Assembly (NCBI GenBank): GCA_025558075.1
Contig: JAHLKF010000024.1
Location: forward strand, 124,001-188,000
Length of the DNA stretch: 64,000 nucleotides
DNA from: Gaertneriomyces semiglobifer
Taxonomy: Eukaryota; Chytridiomycota; Chytridiomycetes; Spizellomycetales; Spizellomycetaceae
Direction of reading: 5' to 3'
Shown here piece by piece: positions 31,701 through 43,725 of this stretch. The position numbers were made by a program, and so were the translations under genes. The notes under the pieces were generated by a model. It was given only the letters and a program-made list of their open reading frames with translations, did not search any database and was not told the DNA's origin. Within the stretch, counting starts at the first letter, position 1. Every line of letters starts with the position of its first letter.

Positions 31701-32994
31701 GCAGGCGCAGATATGAGCGAGAAAACAACGACCATAAGAAGGTAAGACGCGGCATAACATTCTCGGCGTGAACTGATTTTGACGGCTTGGCTGTCGTTCC
31801 TTGATCTTCAACTTTTGCTGGCAGATCCGTCTCCTTGGTCTCCGTAACAGATGATATGGAGGACATTTTTGAAAGGCTTGAATGTGCACGTAGCATTGTC
31901 GTCGGCCGATCGGATAACGACAGGTGATCGCTGCTAGACGCTACCAGCATGAGATTTTGAAGTATTTCCTCGAACAGATCGATTGCATCATAAGACGTGA
32001 AAGGAGTCGCTGACGCAAGAAGATGGGTCTTGTCTACCATAGAAGAATCAGCGAGTTAGGTCACAGAGACTGCAATTCGGCCATTACTTGCAGTCTGCCG
32101 CCATACCTACAGCTGTCAGCGCTGTCCCTCGTCCCTCCCACCGTCACCAGCTTCCTGTCCCAGTCAATACTTGTTTGCCCCAGCGTACCCTTTCCTTTAG
32201 ACGACCAAGGCCGCAGCTTTTCTTTCTCATCCATGACATCGTTGTGCTCGAAGACGCGACGTTGCTCATCAGTCAGAGCAGGAGGAGTGAAAGTATCAAA
32301 CACAGCGAGAGGTATCGCGTTTGCATAGAGGGAAATAGCATCTGCAATATGCTCTTCATTTGACGGGGGGCCGGTGCAAAAGAATAGCAGTAATAGTCGG
32401 AATCCCTCTAGGCGCAGTTTCGGATGGTTGGCGCTTGTGAGAAGGATCTGCAGGATTCCAACTATGCTTCGTGAGGACATACAGTGATAACGGCCATCGA
32501 CCAAGTTCTGATGTCTGCATACCTATGCTGCGTCTTTGCCAACCATCTCTTATCTTATCCGGCAGGTATAGCAAGATTTTTCGTAGGATGGTCAATATGC
32601 GTAATAAGTCCACCACTTCTTTGGAGGCAATTGAGAACTGCCGTTGCTTCTCTCGTGCTATTAGCGGCCATATAAATAAGGAGGATAACGTCGTGGATTG
32701 ACAAAATGAGACCTACTTTTGATTTTTTCTACTTGTCTCGTCCAACAATCATACATGACAGTATACACTTGTAAACTATGCTCCTGGAAAAACGCTATTT
32801 GCTCTTGGTCGGTAGTGTTTTCTATACATGCAAAGACCGTAAGCCCCACACCGCTGATGTACTCACTCAAAGGCCAGCTATAATATCTCACCAATGAACA
32901 TGTAGAAAGTATTAAGACGCTGTTTCAATTTGAGCTTTTCATCTAGGAACGGTTTTGCCCGCTTCCACAAGCGGTCCATCCTTTTGGTATCCAT
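25725..32994 (-). CDS. RalGAP-alpha-like GTPase activator (Rap/Ran-GAP family), many exons
   Basis: A multi-exon minus-strand gene. The 3' exons, all in frame, are 29620-28725, 28656-28358, 28302-28139, 28084-27872, 27802-27720, 27662-27544, 27482-27239, 27184-27079, 27024-26471, 26401-26243 and 26183-25725, with introns of 53-69 nt. The C-terminal Rap_GAP domain has [74 protein letters not shown] and the catalytic-helix region. The preceding [16 protein letters not shown] and [13 protein letters not shown] are typical of RalGAP alpha subunits. Exons from about 29.67 to 32.99 kb encode a helical N-terminal region ([28 protein letters not shown]). Their borders, and the start (ATG 32994 proposed), are not resolved. 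RalGAP acts with a beta subunit on Ral GTPases upstream of the exocyst; the target in this fungus is unknown. Confidence 0.85.
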
Positions 32995-32999
32995 CTTTA

Positions 33000-33294
33000 T
33001 CTCCGTTCACTCCAGCAATGATTGGAAGCAACCAACACTCCTAACTGCATTCCGCTCAACGGGCCTTCACCTACTGTTTCTGCTAATATGAAAACTTATG
33101 CCCAACACGCACGCGTTGGCTGCTTCTCACGCGTTAAAATCGCCTGGGCCCGCCAAAACACTTTTTTTCTGTTCTGTTGGCATCAATATCATCCCGACTT
33201 CGTTGCAAGATGCGCCCGTACTGCTAGGAGGCGACACCGCCGGAGAGCCAAGTTCGCAAGTTCATAGGATACCCCCGCTTGTTTTCCAGTAACC
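33000..33294. promoter_or_regulatory. Divergent promoter between RalGAP-like gene and unknown Gln/Glu-repeat gene
   Basis: About 300 bp separate the proposed starts (32994 minus, 33295 plus). No TATA box is evident and there is no other feature. Confidence 0.4.
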
Positions 33295-34980
33295 ATGCCC
33301 AATATAGGCACCAAGCGCGAGTATACCTCTCAAGCTGAAAAGCTTCTGCAGTCTCAAAAAGTATGTAGTAAGCGGAATGTCTAGCGATCCTGGGGAATCA
33401 TGATGTCTTGATATCCATACCTGTGTTGATTACAGGAGTATGCTGGCACTGCCTTTCGGAAAGGCAATTGCGGTTCTGTGCCGGGTGGATGTCGCGGAGC
33501 GGCCGAAAGCATCCGGATCTTGGATACCATCAGTTTTCCAGCTGACGAGTATGGAACCCAACTCATGCGTTACACTTTCAGTGAAGATGACCTTTTCAAC
33601 ATCGATGGAACTCGACCTGCGATCCTGACACCGTTTCATCGAAACGGAAATAAGTGGCTGAGTTGCACGGTACTGTCCCAGGAGTACATGTACACACTGG
33701 TGCCGTTGTGCTCCTGGAAGAACCGGAAGATTCAATTGCAGGAAGTCATCGCGCACTGGAACCTTACTGCATGCTTAGCAGCTGGCACCCCTGGTGACTC
33801 GGTTCATGGTAGCCATGAGCCCGAGGGCTGTCTTGACGAGTATCCGCACTCAGTCTGCGCAAAAGTAATGAGAGGGAAACGTAAAGACGATGCTTTCTAT
33901 CGCATTAATCCCCTCATTGTGCACAAATGCTTTTGGTTTCCCACATTTAAGCAAGTTCTGCAAGCCAAGGAAGCGCGGGCGGAGGAAAAACGTATGTGGG
34001 CCGCACCAATCGAAAGGAAAGGTGCTGCGTTTTTGCATATGCCCACTTGGATATATCAGGTGGACATTATGCCTGGTTCATTTGCTGTTGCCATCATGCG
34101 CCTTTACCAGGTGTTGCAAGCACTCAAGGCTGACGAACTAACGATCAACCAGGTGCCTGCAAGATGCAAGTGGATCATCATCAAGTGCAAAATGAAGAAT
34201 GCATGGTTGAGGACTACAGCCTTTCCTGAAGACCGCATTATGCACAGGAAGCAAGCTCAGCTCGATCTTGACTACATACGCGGTAGTCCAGTAATCGAAA
34301 AGCAGCGGAGACAAGTAAATGCGTTGCTCAGGGGAGAAGAAGAAAGTAAGCGAGAACGTCGTTTCCGAACTGAGGAAATGGACAAGTTCGATGGCGAGGA
34401 CTGGTTCGAGGTCAAACCCGTTCGGGTGTTCCTTGCGGAAAAGCGGGAACTTGAGGAACAGCTCGCCCTTGTAAAGAAGCAGATTCTTATAAAGTTGGAG
34501 GCAGCTGAACAAGATCAGGCTCGTGAGCAAGAACAGGCTTCTAATCAAGAGCAACCTTCTGAGCAGGAACATGGCTGCGAGCAGGAGCATGCTTCTGATC
34601 AAGAAGAGCCTTCTGAACAAGATCAGGCTCGTGAGCAGGAACATGGCTGTGAGCACGAGCATGCTTCTGAGCAAGAAGAGCCTTCTGAAGATCAGGCTCG
34701 TGAGCAAGAGCAGGCTTCTAATCAACAGCAGCCTTCTGAGCAGGAACATGGCTGTGAGCAAGAGCCTGCTTCTAATCAAGAGCAGGCTTCTAAGCGTAAA
34801 CACGTGAGTGAAGCTCAACAGCTCATTGAAATCCTGGAGAGTACTGTGGGTGAGCTGATCGAGAAGCTAAATGGTGTACATGACCCATTCGCTATCGAAA
34901 GGAAACGGAAGCAGGCGGTTCCTGGCGATGGACCTAAGAAGAAGCGCAAACGGAAGTGTAGTGGTGCGGGCGACGTTTAA
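33295..34980 (+). CDS. Unknown protein with Gln/Glu-rich repeats and basic C terminus
   Basis: Exons 33295-33360 and 33436-34980 (75-nt intron, gtatgt...tacag) give 536 residues. The first ATG in exon 1 is used because exon 2 has no ATG at its start. I do not recognise the N-terminal ~340 residues, which look globular (SCTVLSQEYMYTLVPLCSW, FWFPTFKQVLQAKEA, WIYQVDIMPGSFAVAIMRLYQ, CKWIIIKCKMKNAW) and end in a charged helix. Residues of about 405-500 form repeats of EQEQAS, EQEHGCEQ and similar. The end carries KKKRKRK, a likely nuclear signal. A leucine-rich heptad-like stretch (IEILESTVGELIEKL) precedes it. A nuclear role is inferred only from the basic tail. Confidence 0.75.
34500..34800 (+). 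repeat. Tandem repeat encoding Gln/Glu-rich units
   Basis: Imperfect 21-24-bp units such as gagcaagaacaggcttctaatcaa recur about a dozen times and encode EQEQASNQ, EQEHGCEQ and DQAREQE variants. Expansion by slippage is likely. Confidence 0.8.
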
Positions 34981-35771
34981 AAAACGAAGCCGGATGATAG
35001 AAGGAAGCGAAGGTATAGAGCTATAGAATAGATATAGAGTTTAGAATGGGCATAGATCTATAGAATGAACACAGAGATATAGAATGGACATAGATGGCAT
35101 TGTACAGTAGAGAAGTAAGTAGGAGCATTCCGACTTTGTGTGGTGAATCTATTCTAGAATGAGAGCTTACCTCATGTTGCGAGCGAGGGCAAGTTATATA
35201 TAGTAAGGTGCCGAAAGGGTCGATTACATACTCTAGTATTCATGCACGTACCCGTAGCTTGTTAAGGCTAGAACCGCCATCCCGCTCGGGCCAGTGCGTT
35301 ATATAAGTTAACTGTTTAGCGCAAACGAGACATTCGCCCAAAACTCCGCGAAGCAGAAGCACGGGGACTTCTGTGATTTCCAGAATCCAGAAGGTTTACC
35401 GAAGTCATTGAGGTTAGTAGCAATATGCGGACACCGCTGAATAGTGAGAGAAAGCGGGCTTTCAAGTCGGAGTTGTGTTATCTGACGATCGAGCGCTGAA
35501 CACGTCGGTCCCACCAGCTGCCTGCCTTCGCACACTCATTCACTTACCAGCTATTTCTATTTTGTTGAACCTGCATAGAATACCTCTTACTTAGGCGTGA
35601 AGGGAACAATTGGACAAGAGGTCTTGGCGACATCGCCGACGGTTTCCGACCTTTGTTATTTTTAATATTTCACACCTCATCCTGGTTTTCCCTGCGGCAC
35701 GACACTTGCACCGCCCGCCCGTGTCCCGATAGTATCAATTCTGTACATCTTTTGATTATTACCGCCACGCA
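34981..35771. other. Intergenic region with short tandem repeat
   Basis: About 35015-35095 contains imperfect repeats of a tatagaatg-gacatagat type. A pyrimidine-rich stretch lies just upstream of RAP1. No gene is supported. Confidence 0.5.
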
Positions 35772-36785
<1,014 letters not shown>

Positions 36786-37657
36786 AACAACCCCCCTGCA
36801 ATATGCGATACCTCTTTACTTTCCGACCCTTGCCTTGGACTGCTTTCCCCGCGTCGGCGTTAGAAACTTAAACCCACCAATACGCATCGCATTCCCTCGC
36901 CTCGTCTCTATATTGGATTTTTTTCGTTGTTTGAGACAAAGTAGTGATCGAAAGGAATTATACCGAGTAACCCGCCCATTTCATATTTTCCTGCCCCTTA
37001 AACTCGTTAGGAATGAGATAATTGTCACAGACACTATTTTGTCTACATGACCTATACATTTGTTGTGCACCAGTTGTTGTTGTGCGTTACAGGGAGTTCA
37101 TTCGACGTTACTTGGATCTTGGCAAATTCGAACCGGTACCTTACGTACAGCAGGTTTTGATAGGGTCAACATTGCTCCGTGCACTCCTTCCATGGAAGCT
37201 GCTTTGATAACACAGCATTTGATTAACTGAAATGCCCCCGTTAATTTCACTCGCCACTCTCGACCAATGGCTTATTCGCCCATTCAGTCTCCCAAGCGCA
37301 GCCCGCGGACCACGAAAGGCCGACGTTACGTGGTTTGTTTTCGCGTTTCGCTGACGACCACCTGTGCCCTCGTAACACCACTCGTTCCATTCTTGTTCTA
37401 ATCGTCGACCGTGCCAGCATCGCATTGGTTTCCACTGATAAAGACTGTCAATGCCGCGATCGAGGCATATCAACGCGGTGTCAATTCACCGTTGCAGAAG
37501 TGGGACTGAGAGATAGTGTAGCTTGTGCGATAAATCTCGTGAAAGATTACTTGCTTGACAAGTAAGCGAGCTGAATGAAGTACACTTGGTTCCAAGACTG
37601 CCATCGCCAAGCTGTTTTGGGAACTTATTCTTTCACGGTGATTTAGAGGGAGTACAA
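36786..37657. other. Intergenic region, nothing recognised
   Basis: It lies between convergent RAP1 and the small unknown gene. Several short open frames have no support. Confidence 0.45.
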
Positions 37658-38218
37658 TTATTCCAGTTGGCTTAATCCGAGGTCCATGTATCCCAAAAAC
37701 GTTGGTTCAACCGAAGGGTTAAATTCTCCCTTGCAACGCCGGGTATAGCGGCCTATCCATTGCGTTCCATCGATGGGTTGCATCCCCTGGCAGCCTACGA
37801 ACGTGAATTTCTGAATGTTGAACACGGGAGTCCCACGACTCGAAAGTTGAAGTATCGCAGCGTGAAGAATGAGGATGGACCCTCGCAGCGCAGTGATCGG
37901 TGGGAAAGGAGAAAAGAGACTCTTTCTCTTGCTTTTTGGTATCGCACAATATTGTGAATGTTAGTATTCTGATGGGTTTGAGAGCGCAGTGAGAGTAGCA
38001 TACCTTTCGTAATCCTGTGCGCATTCTTTCCCAATGCATGCCTCTGCAAAGTGCGATGCATCGCAAACTTCCATTTCAATTACGACATCGCCGTCGGGAT
38101 TGTAAGCGAGGATGTTGCGGACTTGAATGCGTTGTTGCGGGAAGATCACTGTCTCATCAGCTTCCTCGGCGAAATGAGTGTTACATGTAGCCTGAATCCA
38201 TTTACGCAAAAGATTCAT
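37658..38218 (-). CDS. Small unknown protein, two exons
   Basis: Exon 1 (38218-38004) begins with ATG and ends at a GTATGC donor. A TACTAAC branch-point-like sequence precedes the acceptor used for exon 2 (37931-37658), a 72-nt intron. The join gives 162 residues with no internal stop. Exon 1 encodes NILAYNPDGDVVIEMEVCDASHF and exon 2 KFTFVGCQGMQPIDGTQWIGRY. The amino-acid composition is like a folded protein and there are six Cys. No family is recognised. Other acceptors downstream would give a different, more polar C terminus, so the exon-2 frame is a judgement. The gene is divergent from MCM9 (258 bp between starts). Confidence 0.5.
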
Positions 38219-38476
38219 CCCTGAACAGCTGATTCTACACTTCCAAATGACCTCGTCCCAATATGATGAGAAGCACGAATTCTTGGAGTCCTGTAAACAT
38301 TTTAGATCGCGACGTGAACGCTTGGAACACTTCGAACAACAGCGGTGATGGGACCGCAGGTGCTTATGGGAATGGACGAACTTATTACAGCGTCGAAATA
38401 ACTGAGACGGGCCGTGGACAAGGAACTCGTTCGAGCATACCCCGAGGAATGATCCGCTATAAAGACCTCCGCGGAA

Positions 38477-40976
38477 ATGAGCGAAACTACACCCCCACCT
38501 CCAGAAGACCTACATTATGATCCAGATTCACACCATCAGAGTGCTCCTGTGGGCATGGCCGACTCTCAGGACATCATTCAAGAAATAGCCTCTATTCTGC
38601 TGGACCACTGGTCTCCATCCATTCTCAACCTCCTAACGCTACCTCACCCCGAGAACCACTACCCGTTTGTCGTTTCTTTGCCATCCATCGCAACGTACAA
38701 TTCTCAGCTGGCTTTCTGGACGTATGACCAGCCTACGAGGCTTATACCGCTGTATGACATGGCATTGTCTCATGCACAGCGACATGTTTTGTCACAGACT
38801 TCGTTTGCAACCCACCTGGTTTTCAAACCACGGGCACATGTGCGGTTGGCGTGGACTCAGCCGTTTTTTGCGGATGATGTAGGAATTTGCAGAGTGCCTA
38901 GCAGCGAAGAAGTTGGCAAGTGGAGGGTCATGAAAGGCACAGTAGTCCGAGTCGGGGTGCCACGAGTTTTGGAATGGACTAAGTTGTTTCAATGCACCAA
39001 GTGCCGAGGCCAATGGGAACTGCAGAGTGAAAGGGAAGCGTACAACGCAGTATCAAAGCCGCGAAAATGTATGGCTGATCAAGACGGGGATCAGCAATGT
39101 AACGGAAAGGTGGTGGAAGTGGACACCGTGCCTGGGTCTAGACCAGAGGCTTGCAAAGATTACCAAGAAATAAAGCTGCAGGAGCCAATGGAAAAAGTAG
39201 GCCTTGGCACCATTCCCCGATCCATTACAGTGGTGGTGGAAGATGATCTAGTTGATACTGTCAAACCAGGCGACGAAATTTACTTGACAGGTATTGTCAT
39301 CCGCCGGTTCAAACCACTGAAGGTGAATCAGAGACCAGACGTTCAGTTGTCAATTGTTGCGAATCATATTAGATTTGTGAACGTTGCAAAGGATGAAGAA
39401 TATGACGAAGACGATCTTCGGAAAGACTTTGATACCTTTTGGCTACACTGGAAGGGACGTGAAATGGAAGGCCGTGATATCATAATGAAAAGCGTTGCAC
39501 CTGGAATATACGGGATGTACGGAATCAAGCTTGCTCTTCTCTTAGCGCTGATTGGTGGCGTGGAGAGAAATGAAAGTGGAATGAAGATTAGGGGCAGTTG
39601 CCATATGCTGCTTGTCGGTGATCCAGGTTAGAGAGCTCGCTTTGACTGAACTCACGGATGTGATAGATGTCACTGACGCGTCTTTGGCCTTCCCGCCGTG
39701 TAGGCACGGGAAAGTCTCAGTTCTTACGATTTGCTGCTCAACTGCATCCACGTTCCGTGTTAACGACCGGCATTGGCAGCACGACGGCGGGTCTCACATG
39801 TGCAGCGACTAAAGATGGTGGAGAGTGGCATTTAGAAGCTGGTGCTTTAGTACTTGCGGACCGTGGGTTATGCTGCATCGACGAGTTTGGATCCATCCGT
39901 AGTCAGGATAAAACCGCTATCCATGAAGCCATGGAACAACAAACGGTATCAGTTGCAAAGGCTGGTTTGGTCTGTAAGCTCAACACGAGATGTACTGTAT
40001 TGGCGGCAACCAACCCGAAAGGACAGTGGGAGGAAAACCGGGAGCTGGAAGTGAATGTTGCACTAGCGAGTCCTCTCCTTAGCCGCTTTGATCTCATATA
40101 CGTCGTGGTGGATAGAGGACAAGAATCATGGGATCGGTGAGTTTTTGGTTGCTTATGCATGAATATTTGCCTCGCTAAATCAGAAAGAAAACTGATAGGC
40201 AGGTTTCATCGTTTATCCTTGGTCTGGAGTCACTCTCACAAAGCGAGGTTGCGCATGCGTATAGCCCTGTAGCGCCGTCCCACGGAGTACCGATGAACAG
40301 CGACTGGCCGATCGCAACATTACGCCATTACCTCAATTTAGCGTCTTCAATCGCGCCCACTCTATCACTTCCAGCACAAAAGATCCTGCAAACGTATTAC
40401 GCATATCAACGCCGGACGGACCATCGATCAGCTGCTCGCACAACAATCCGACTACTCGAGTCATTAATTCGTCTATCACAAGCGCATGCTCGACTGATGT
40501 GGAGAGCTGAAGTCGGCGTTGTAGATGCAGTTATGGCAGTCGCATGTGTTGAGGGTGGAGTTGGAGGTATTGGGTTACTGGTTGGCATGACGAATCTGAG
40601 GGATGTGGGTGGTGGAACTTGGGACGACAGTGAGGCGCACTATCGGGAGATTGAAATGCGGGTTCTTCAAGGATTGCGACTGGAACATCTTTCGACGACT
40701 ACGACGACGACATCACTAGATCAGGAATCTAATAATGAGGCGTCCCAGCAGGATGCTGGCAACGATGAAGAACCATTGTGCTCGTGGCCTACCACTCAGC
40801 ACTCATCACCGCCGAACTCCCCTGGTGACTCAAACTTGACTGGAAGGGGAAGTACGGGAACCGGGAAAGGTCCGCCCACCTTACTTCTTGACGTGCCCTG
40901 TGATGAAGATGGCGAGAGTCCTATGGATGAGAGGACAGAGGTGGGATTACTGGGTTTCAGTGCTGGAGATTCGTGA
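38477..40976 (+). CDS. MCM9: DNA helicase MCM9
   Basis: Exons 38477-39626, 39704-40136 and 40199-40976 give 786 residues. The N-terminal OB region carries a zinc-binding pattern (CTKCRGQW...C...C, about 174-212). The AAA+ core has Walker A GDPGTGKSQ (split by intron 1), [29 protein letters not shown], Walker [20 protein letters not shown] and the Arg-finger SRFD. The lid ends with [23 protein letters not shown]. The pattern TTGIGST-AGLT with GLCCIDEF favours MCM9 over MCM2-8. MCM9 works with MCM8 in homologous recombination and mismatch repair. The C-terminal ~170 residues are polar and acidic. The first ATG in frame is used; a short upstream ORF begins at about 38248. Confidence 0.92.
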
Positions 40977-42001
40977 GAATGTAATTTATGCTATATAGAA
41001 AATTAGTTTAGGTGCGGACAATTAGAAATATACGTAGCTTTCATCCCGGCATGATGATAGTTGTAAGCCAAAATGTTGTTGGCGGCTAGGACGGGCCGTA
41101 GCTGACTTATCCTGAGTTCAAAGTCCATGCGGATCCCGTCCAGGAGCTCCGCCGTTTCCCTGCTGGTAGTGATAGAGTCCGACCCAACAATGCTGAACTT
41201 GATAACCATCGGCTGCTTTTCGTCCATCTCGACATTCGCCGTCGCGATTGGTCATTCACTACAGGAGCCGCCGGAGAAGAAACCTCCGTCACACGGTGTT
41301 TATTAAAAGATCAGGATCGTGCACCGCTTCGACGGCTGGGGCTTCGTCGGATGCCCTCCGCCAGGGGTACCTCAGTTACCAGACTCTTATGTGCCGCGGC
41401 GGTAGATTCTAGCTGCCGAAAAGTCCCAACCTACATGGCGCTGACTGGTCGACGACGTTTGATGGAGACATCGGGCATTGATGGCTGCCTCATGCAAAAA
41501 CTGTGGGGGAATCTTTTCAAGGTTTGTGGGGTTCAGATCCAAAGATCATTATTGGGAATCATCGTTACGTAGCGGAGACGCGGACTTAAAAAGGCCGACG
41601 ACTGACATCGACCGACGCGCGCAAAACGACCGCGGGAGGACAGGTCCAAGATGAAAAAAAGGTGAAAAAAGCACAGATTGGACCCGACAGGGAGACGGTT
41701 GTGGGGTGTGGGGATTAGGAATGTTGGGAACAGCAGATGCATGTGTGTATGACAGGCGGGGACAAGGAAAATGCAAACATGAGTGTCCTCTCTCTCATTA
41801 GCGAGTGCGAGTGGTACGAGCGGGACAATGCCGCAAAAGAGTTGCGAACTGTTGATGGACATTGAAAAAACGACAGCTCGCTTTGTGTTCTGCATGCATA
41901 TGATGTCAGATCCATCGGCGTTTGACGGTCCCGTTCCCCCGCTGAACGATTGTCAAAGTACATGAAGCCATTGTCTTGTCGCGCGATGCGCTGAGGACCC
42001 C
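40977..42001. other. Intergenic region, possibly with decayed mobile-element DNA
   Basis: A 74-codon minus-strand frame (41227-41003) starts with ATG but has a stop just upstream and no recognisable domain. The rest contains short frames only. I cannot support a gene. Confidence 0.4.
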
Positions 42002-42008
42002 TATAAAG
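42002..42008 (+). promoter_or_regulatory. TATA box of the peroxygenase gene
   Basis: TATAAAG lies 93 bp upstream of the start codon at 42095, in a suitable place for initiation near 42030. Confidence 0.6.
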
Positions 42009-42094
42009 AAGGTGTGCTTGCCTCGCCTCCGGACAAGGACTCCAAGACATCTCAAATAGTCTATATCACGTTGCACTGTGAACCTCATTACAAG

Positions 42095-42912
42095 ATGGTC
42101 TCCAAGTATATTGCGTCTTTCTTCGTCCTCGCAACGGTAGCACGAGCTGCCTCGATTCCTCCCTACCAACCTCCGGGAGAGGGCGATGTCCGTTCTCCCT
42201 GTCCAATGCTCAACGCATTGGCCAACCACGGCATATTGCCTCGTGATGGCAAGAACATCCCCCCAGCCAAATACGTTGAGGCATTGAGCCAAGTCGGTTG
42301 CGCCAAGGACTTTTGTGCATCCCTTGCTTACGCAAGTGTACTGCTGGTGCCTACCCGTAAGAATGAGGATGGCTCCGTCGTTTTCGGTCTTGATGACCTC
42401 AGGAAGCATGGCGGGATCGAACACGATGCAAGCTTGACCCGGTATGTCTTACATCCATGTTCACTCATCCCAATGAATTGTACTGAACTTCTGTTTTCTT
42501 ATCAAATAGGAATGATTTCGACCTGTCCCCTTCAAACGACAATTACTCCCTGAACCGCACACTCTATGACCAACTGATCGCCAACGCCAACCCCAAAACC
42601 CAACGACTCGACACCACCTCTATGGCTCGCACCCGCAAGACGCGCCAGTCTCATTCCCGCGTTAACAACCCGGATCCTGACTTTGGTCCTCGCCAGTTCG
42701 TGTTGGCTCACGGTGAATCAGCCATCCTGCTCAACTTTTTCGGTCACCAGTTCGGAAACGAGGTGCCAGTCAACTTTGCTGACGCGGTATTCTTGGAAGA
42801 ACGACTGCCTTACGAGGAAGGATGGGTTCCATCCAAGATCCCATTGGGATTCATCCAAGCTGGTGCGACAAGTGCTGCCATTGCTGCCAAAGAGGCCCTT
42901 ATCAAGGACTGA
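42095..42912 (+). CDS. Secreted heme-thiolate peroxidase (chloroperoxidase/unspecific peroxygenase family)
   Basis: Exons 42095-42441 and 42510-42912 (68-nt intron) give 249 residues, the usual size for short family members. The first ~18 residues (MVSKYIASFFVLATVARA) are a signal peptide. The heme-ligand motif SPCPMLNALANHGILPRDG gives the proximal Cys. The EHDASLTR motif contains the conserved Glu-His-Asp of the Mg2+/acid-base region. Later segments LYDQLIANAN, ARTRKTRQSHSRVNNP and YEEGWVP are in the expected order. Such enzymes use H2O2 to oxygenate or halogenate organic substrates outside the cell. The exact reaction is not predictable. Confidence 0.92.
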
Positions 42913-43725
42913 GCTGCAACTCTTGCTCTGCGACGCAGATTTCATTTCATGTTGCACGTCATTAGCATTATATCACGCTGGCCTTCGCACTGCATCGTCC
43001 ATCGCCATATATAGAGTGAGGGGCCATAATAGTTTAGTCCGTAGTTTACATATTAATTCCCAAGTTTGATGATTAATAATTATGTCCTCTTCTCATACAT
43101 GACTGGACATGTCCTGGCAGCTGCCAAGTTCAACATTGCGACTTTTGATAATTAGATTGATTTCATTATGAGGTTTCCAATGCTACGGCGTACTATTTCA
43201 CCCAGACCGTCTCAGTGTCCTGCTATTCATTTGATGATTTCCCACTGGAAATGGGAACGCACTGAATAGCGGGGAGATATTGAACTTCATTGCCATACCA
43301 ACTCCTGCAACGCCCGAAATGACATCTCAGGCCAGCGGAGACTTTATCCCACACTTATGAAGTATACGTAGTACATGATTTCGATACATGTCAGCATATA
43401 CTTCATAAATGTGGAATACGGGGAGAATTCACGAGACCCATGATGTAACGGGACCCCCGCACTATTCGTCTGGTAGTCAATCCCGCACCGTACAGCCTGA
43501 AATATGGTGCTGTAGAGAAGCGCTCTTGTTCTGTCCGCAGCACAGTCTGCACCAATTTCTGAAAACAATAAAAGAAATGTTAGTTTTCGGAAACAACCTC
43601 AAGGGACACAACAACAGACCTGCAGCATCCATCCGAAAACAAGCCATGTATGTCTCACTTCTGTCCAAAGGGACCTCGAACAAAAATATTTCTTCGATTT
43701 CAATCCCTTTTGGTCCTAGTCAGAT
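42913..43725. other. Intergenic region, nothing recognised
   Basis: Convergent region between the peroxygenase and the nuclease-kinase fusion. It is AT-rich with short frames only. Confidence 0.45.

Noticed and set aside
41003..41227. 74-codon minus-strand ORF starting with ATG
   Set aside because: There is a stop directly upstream, no recognisable domain and no exon partner; left unannotated.
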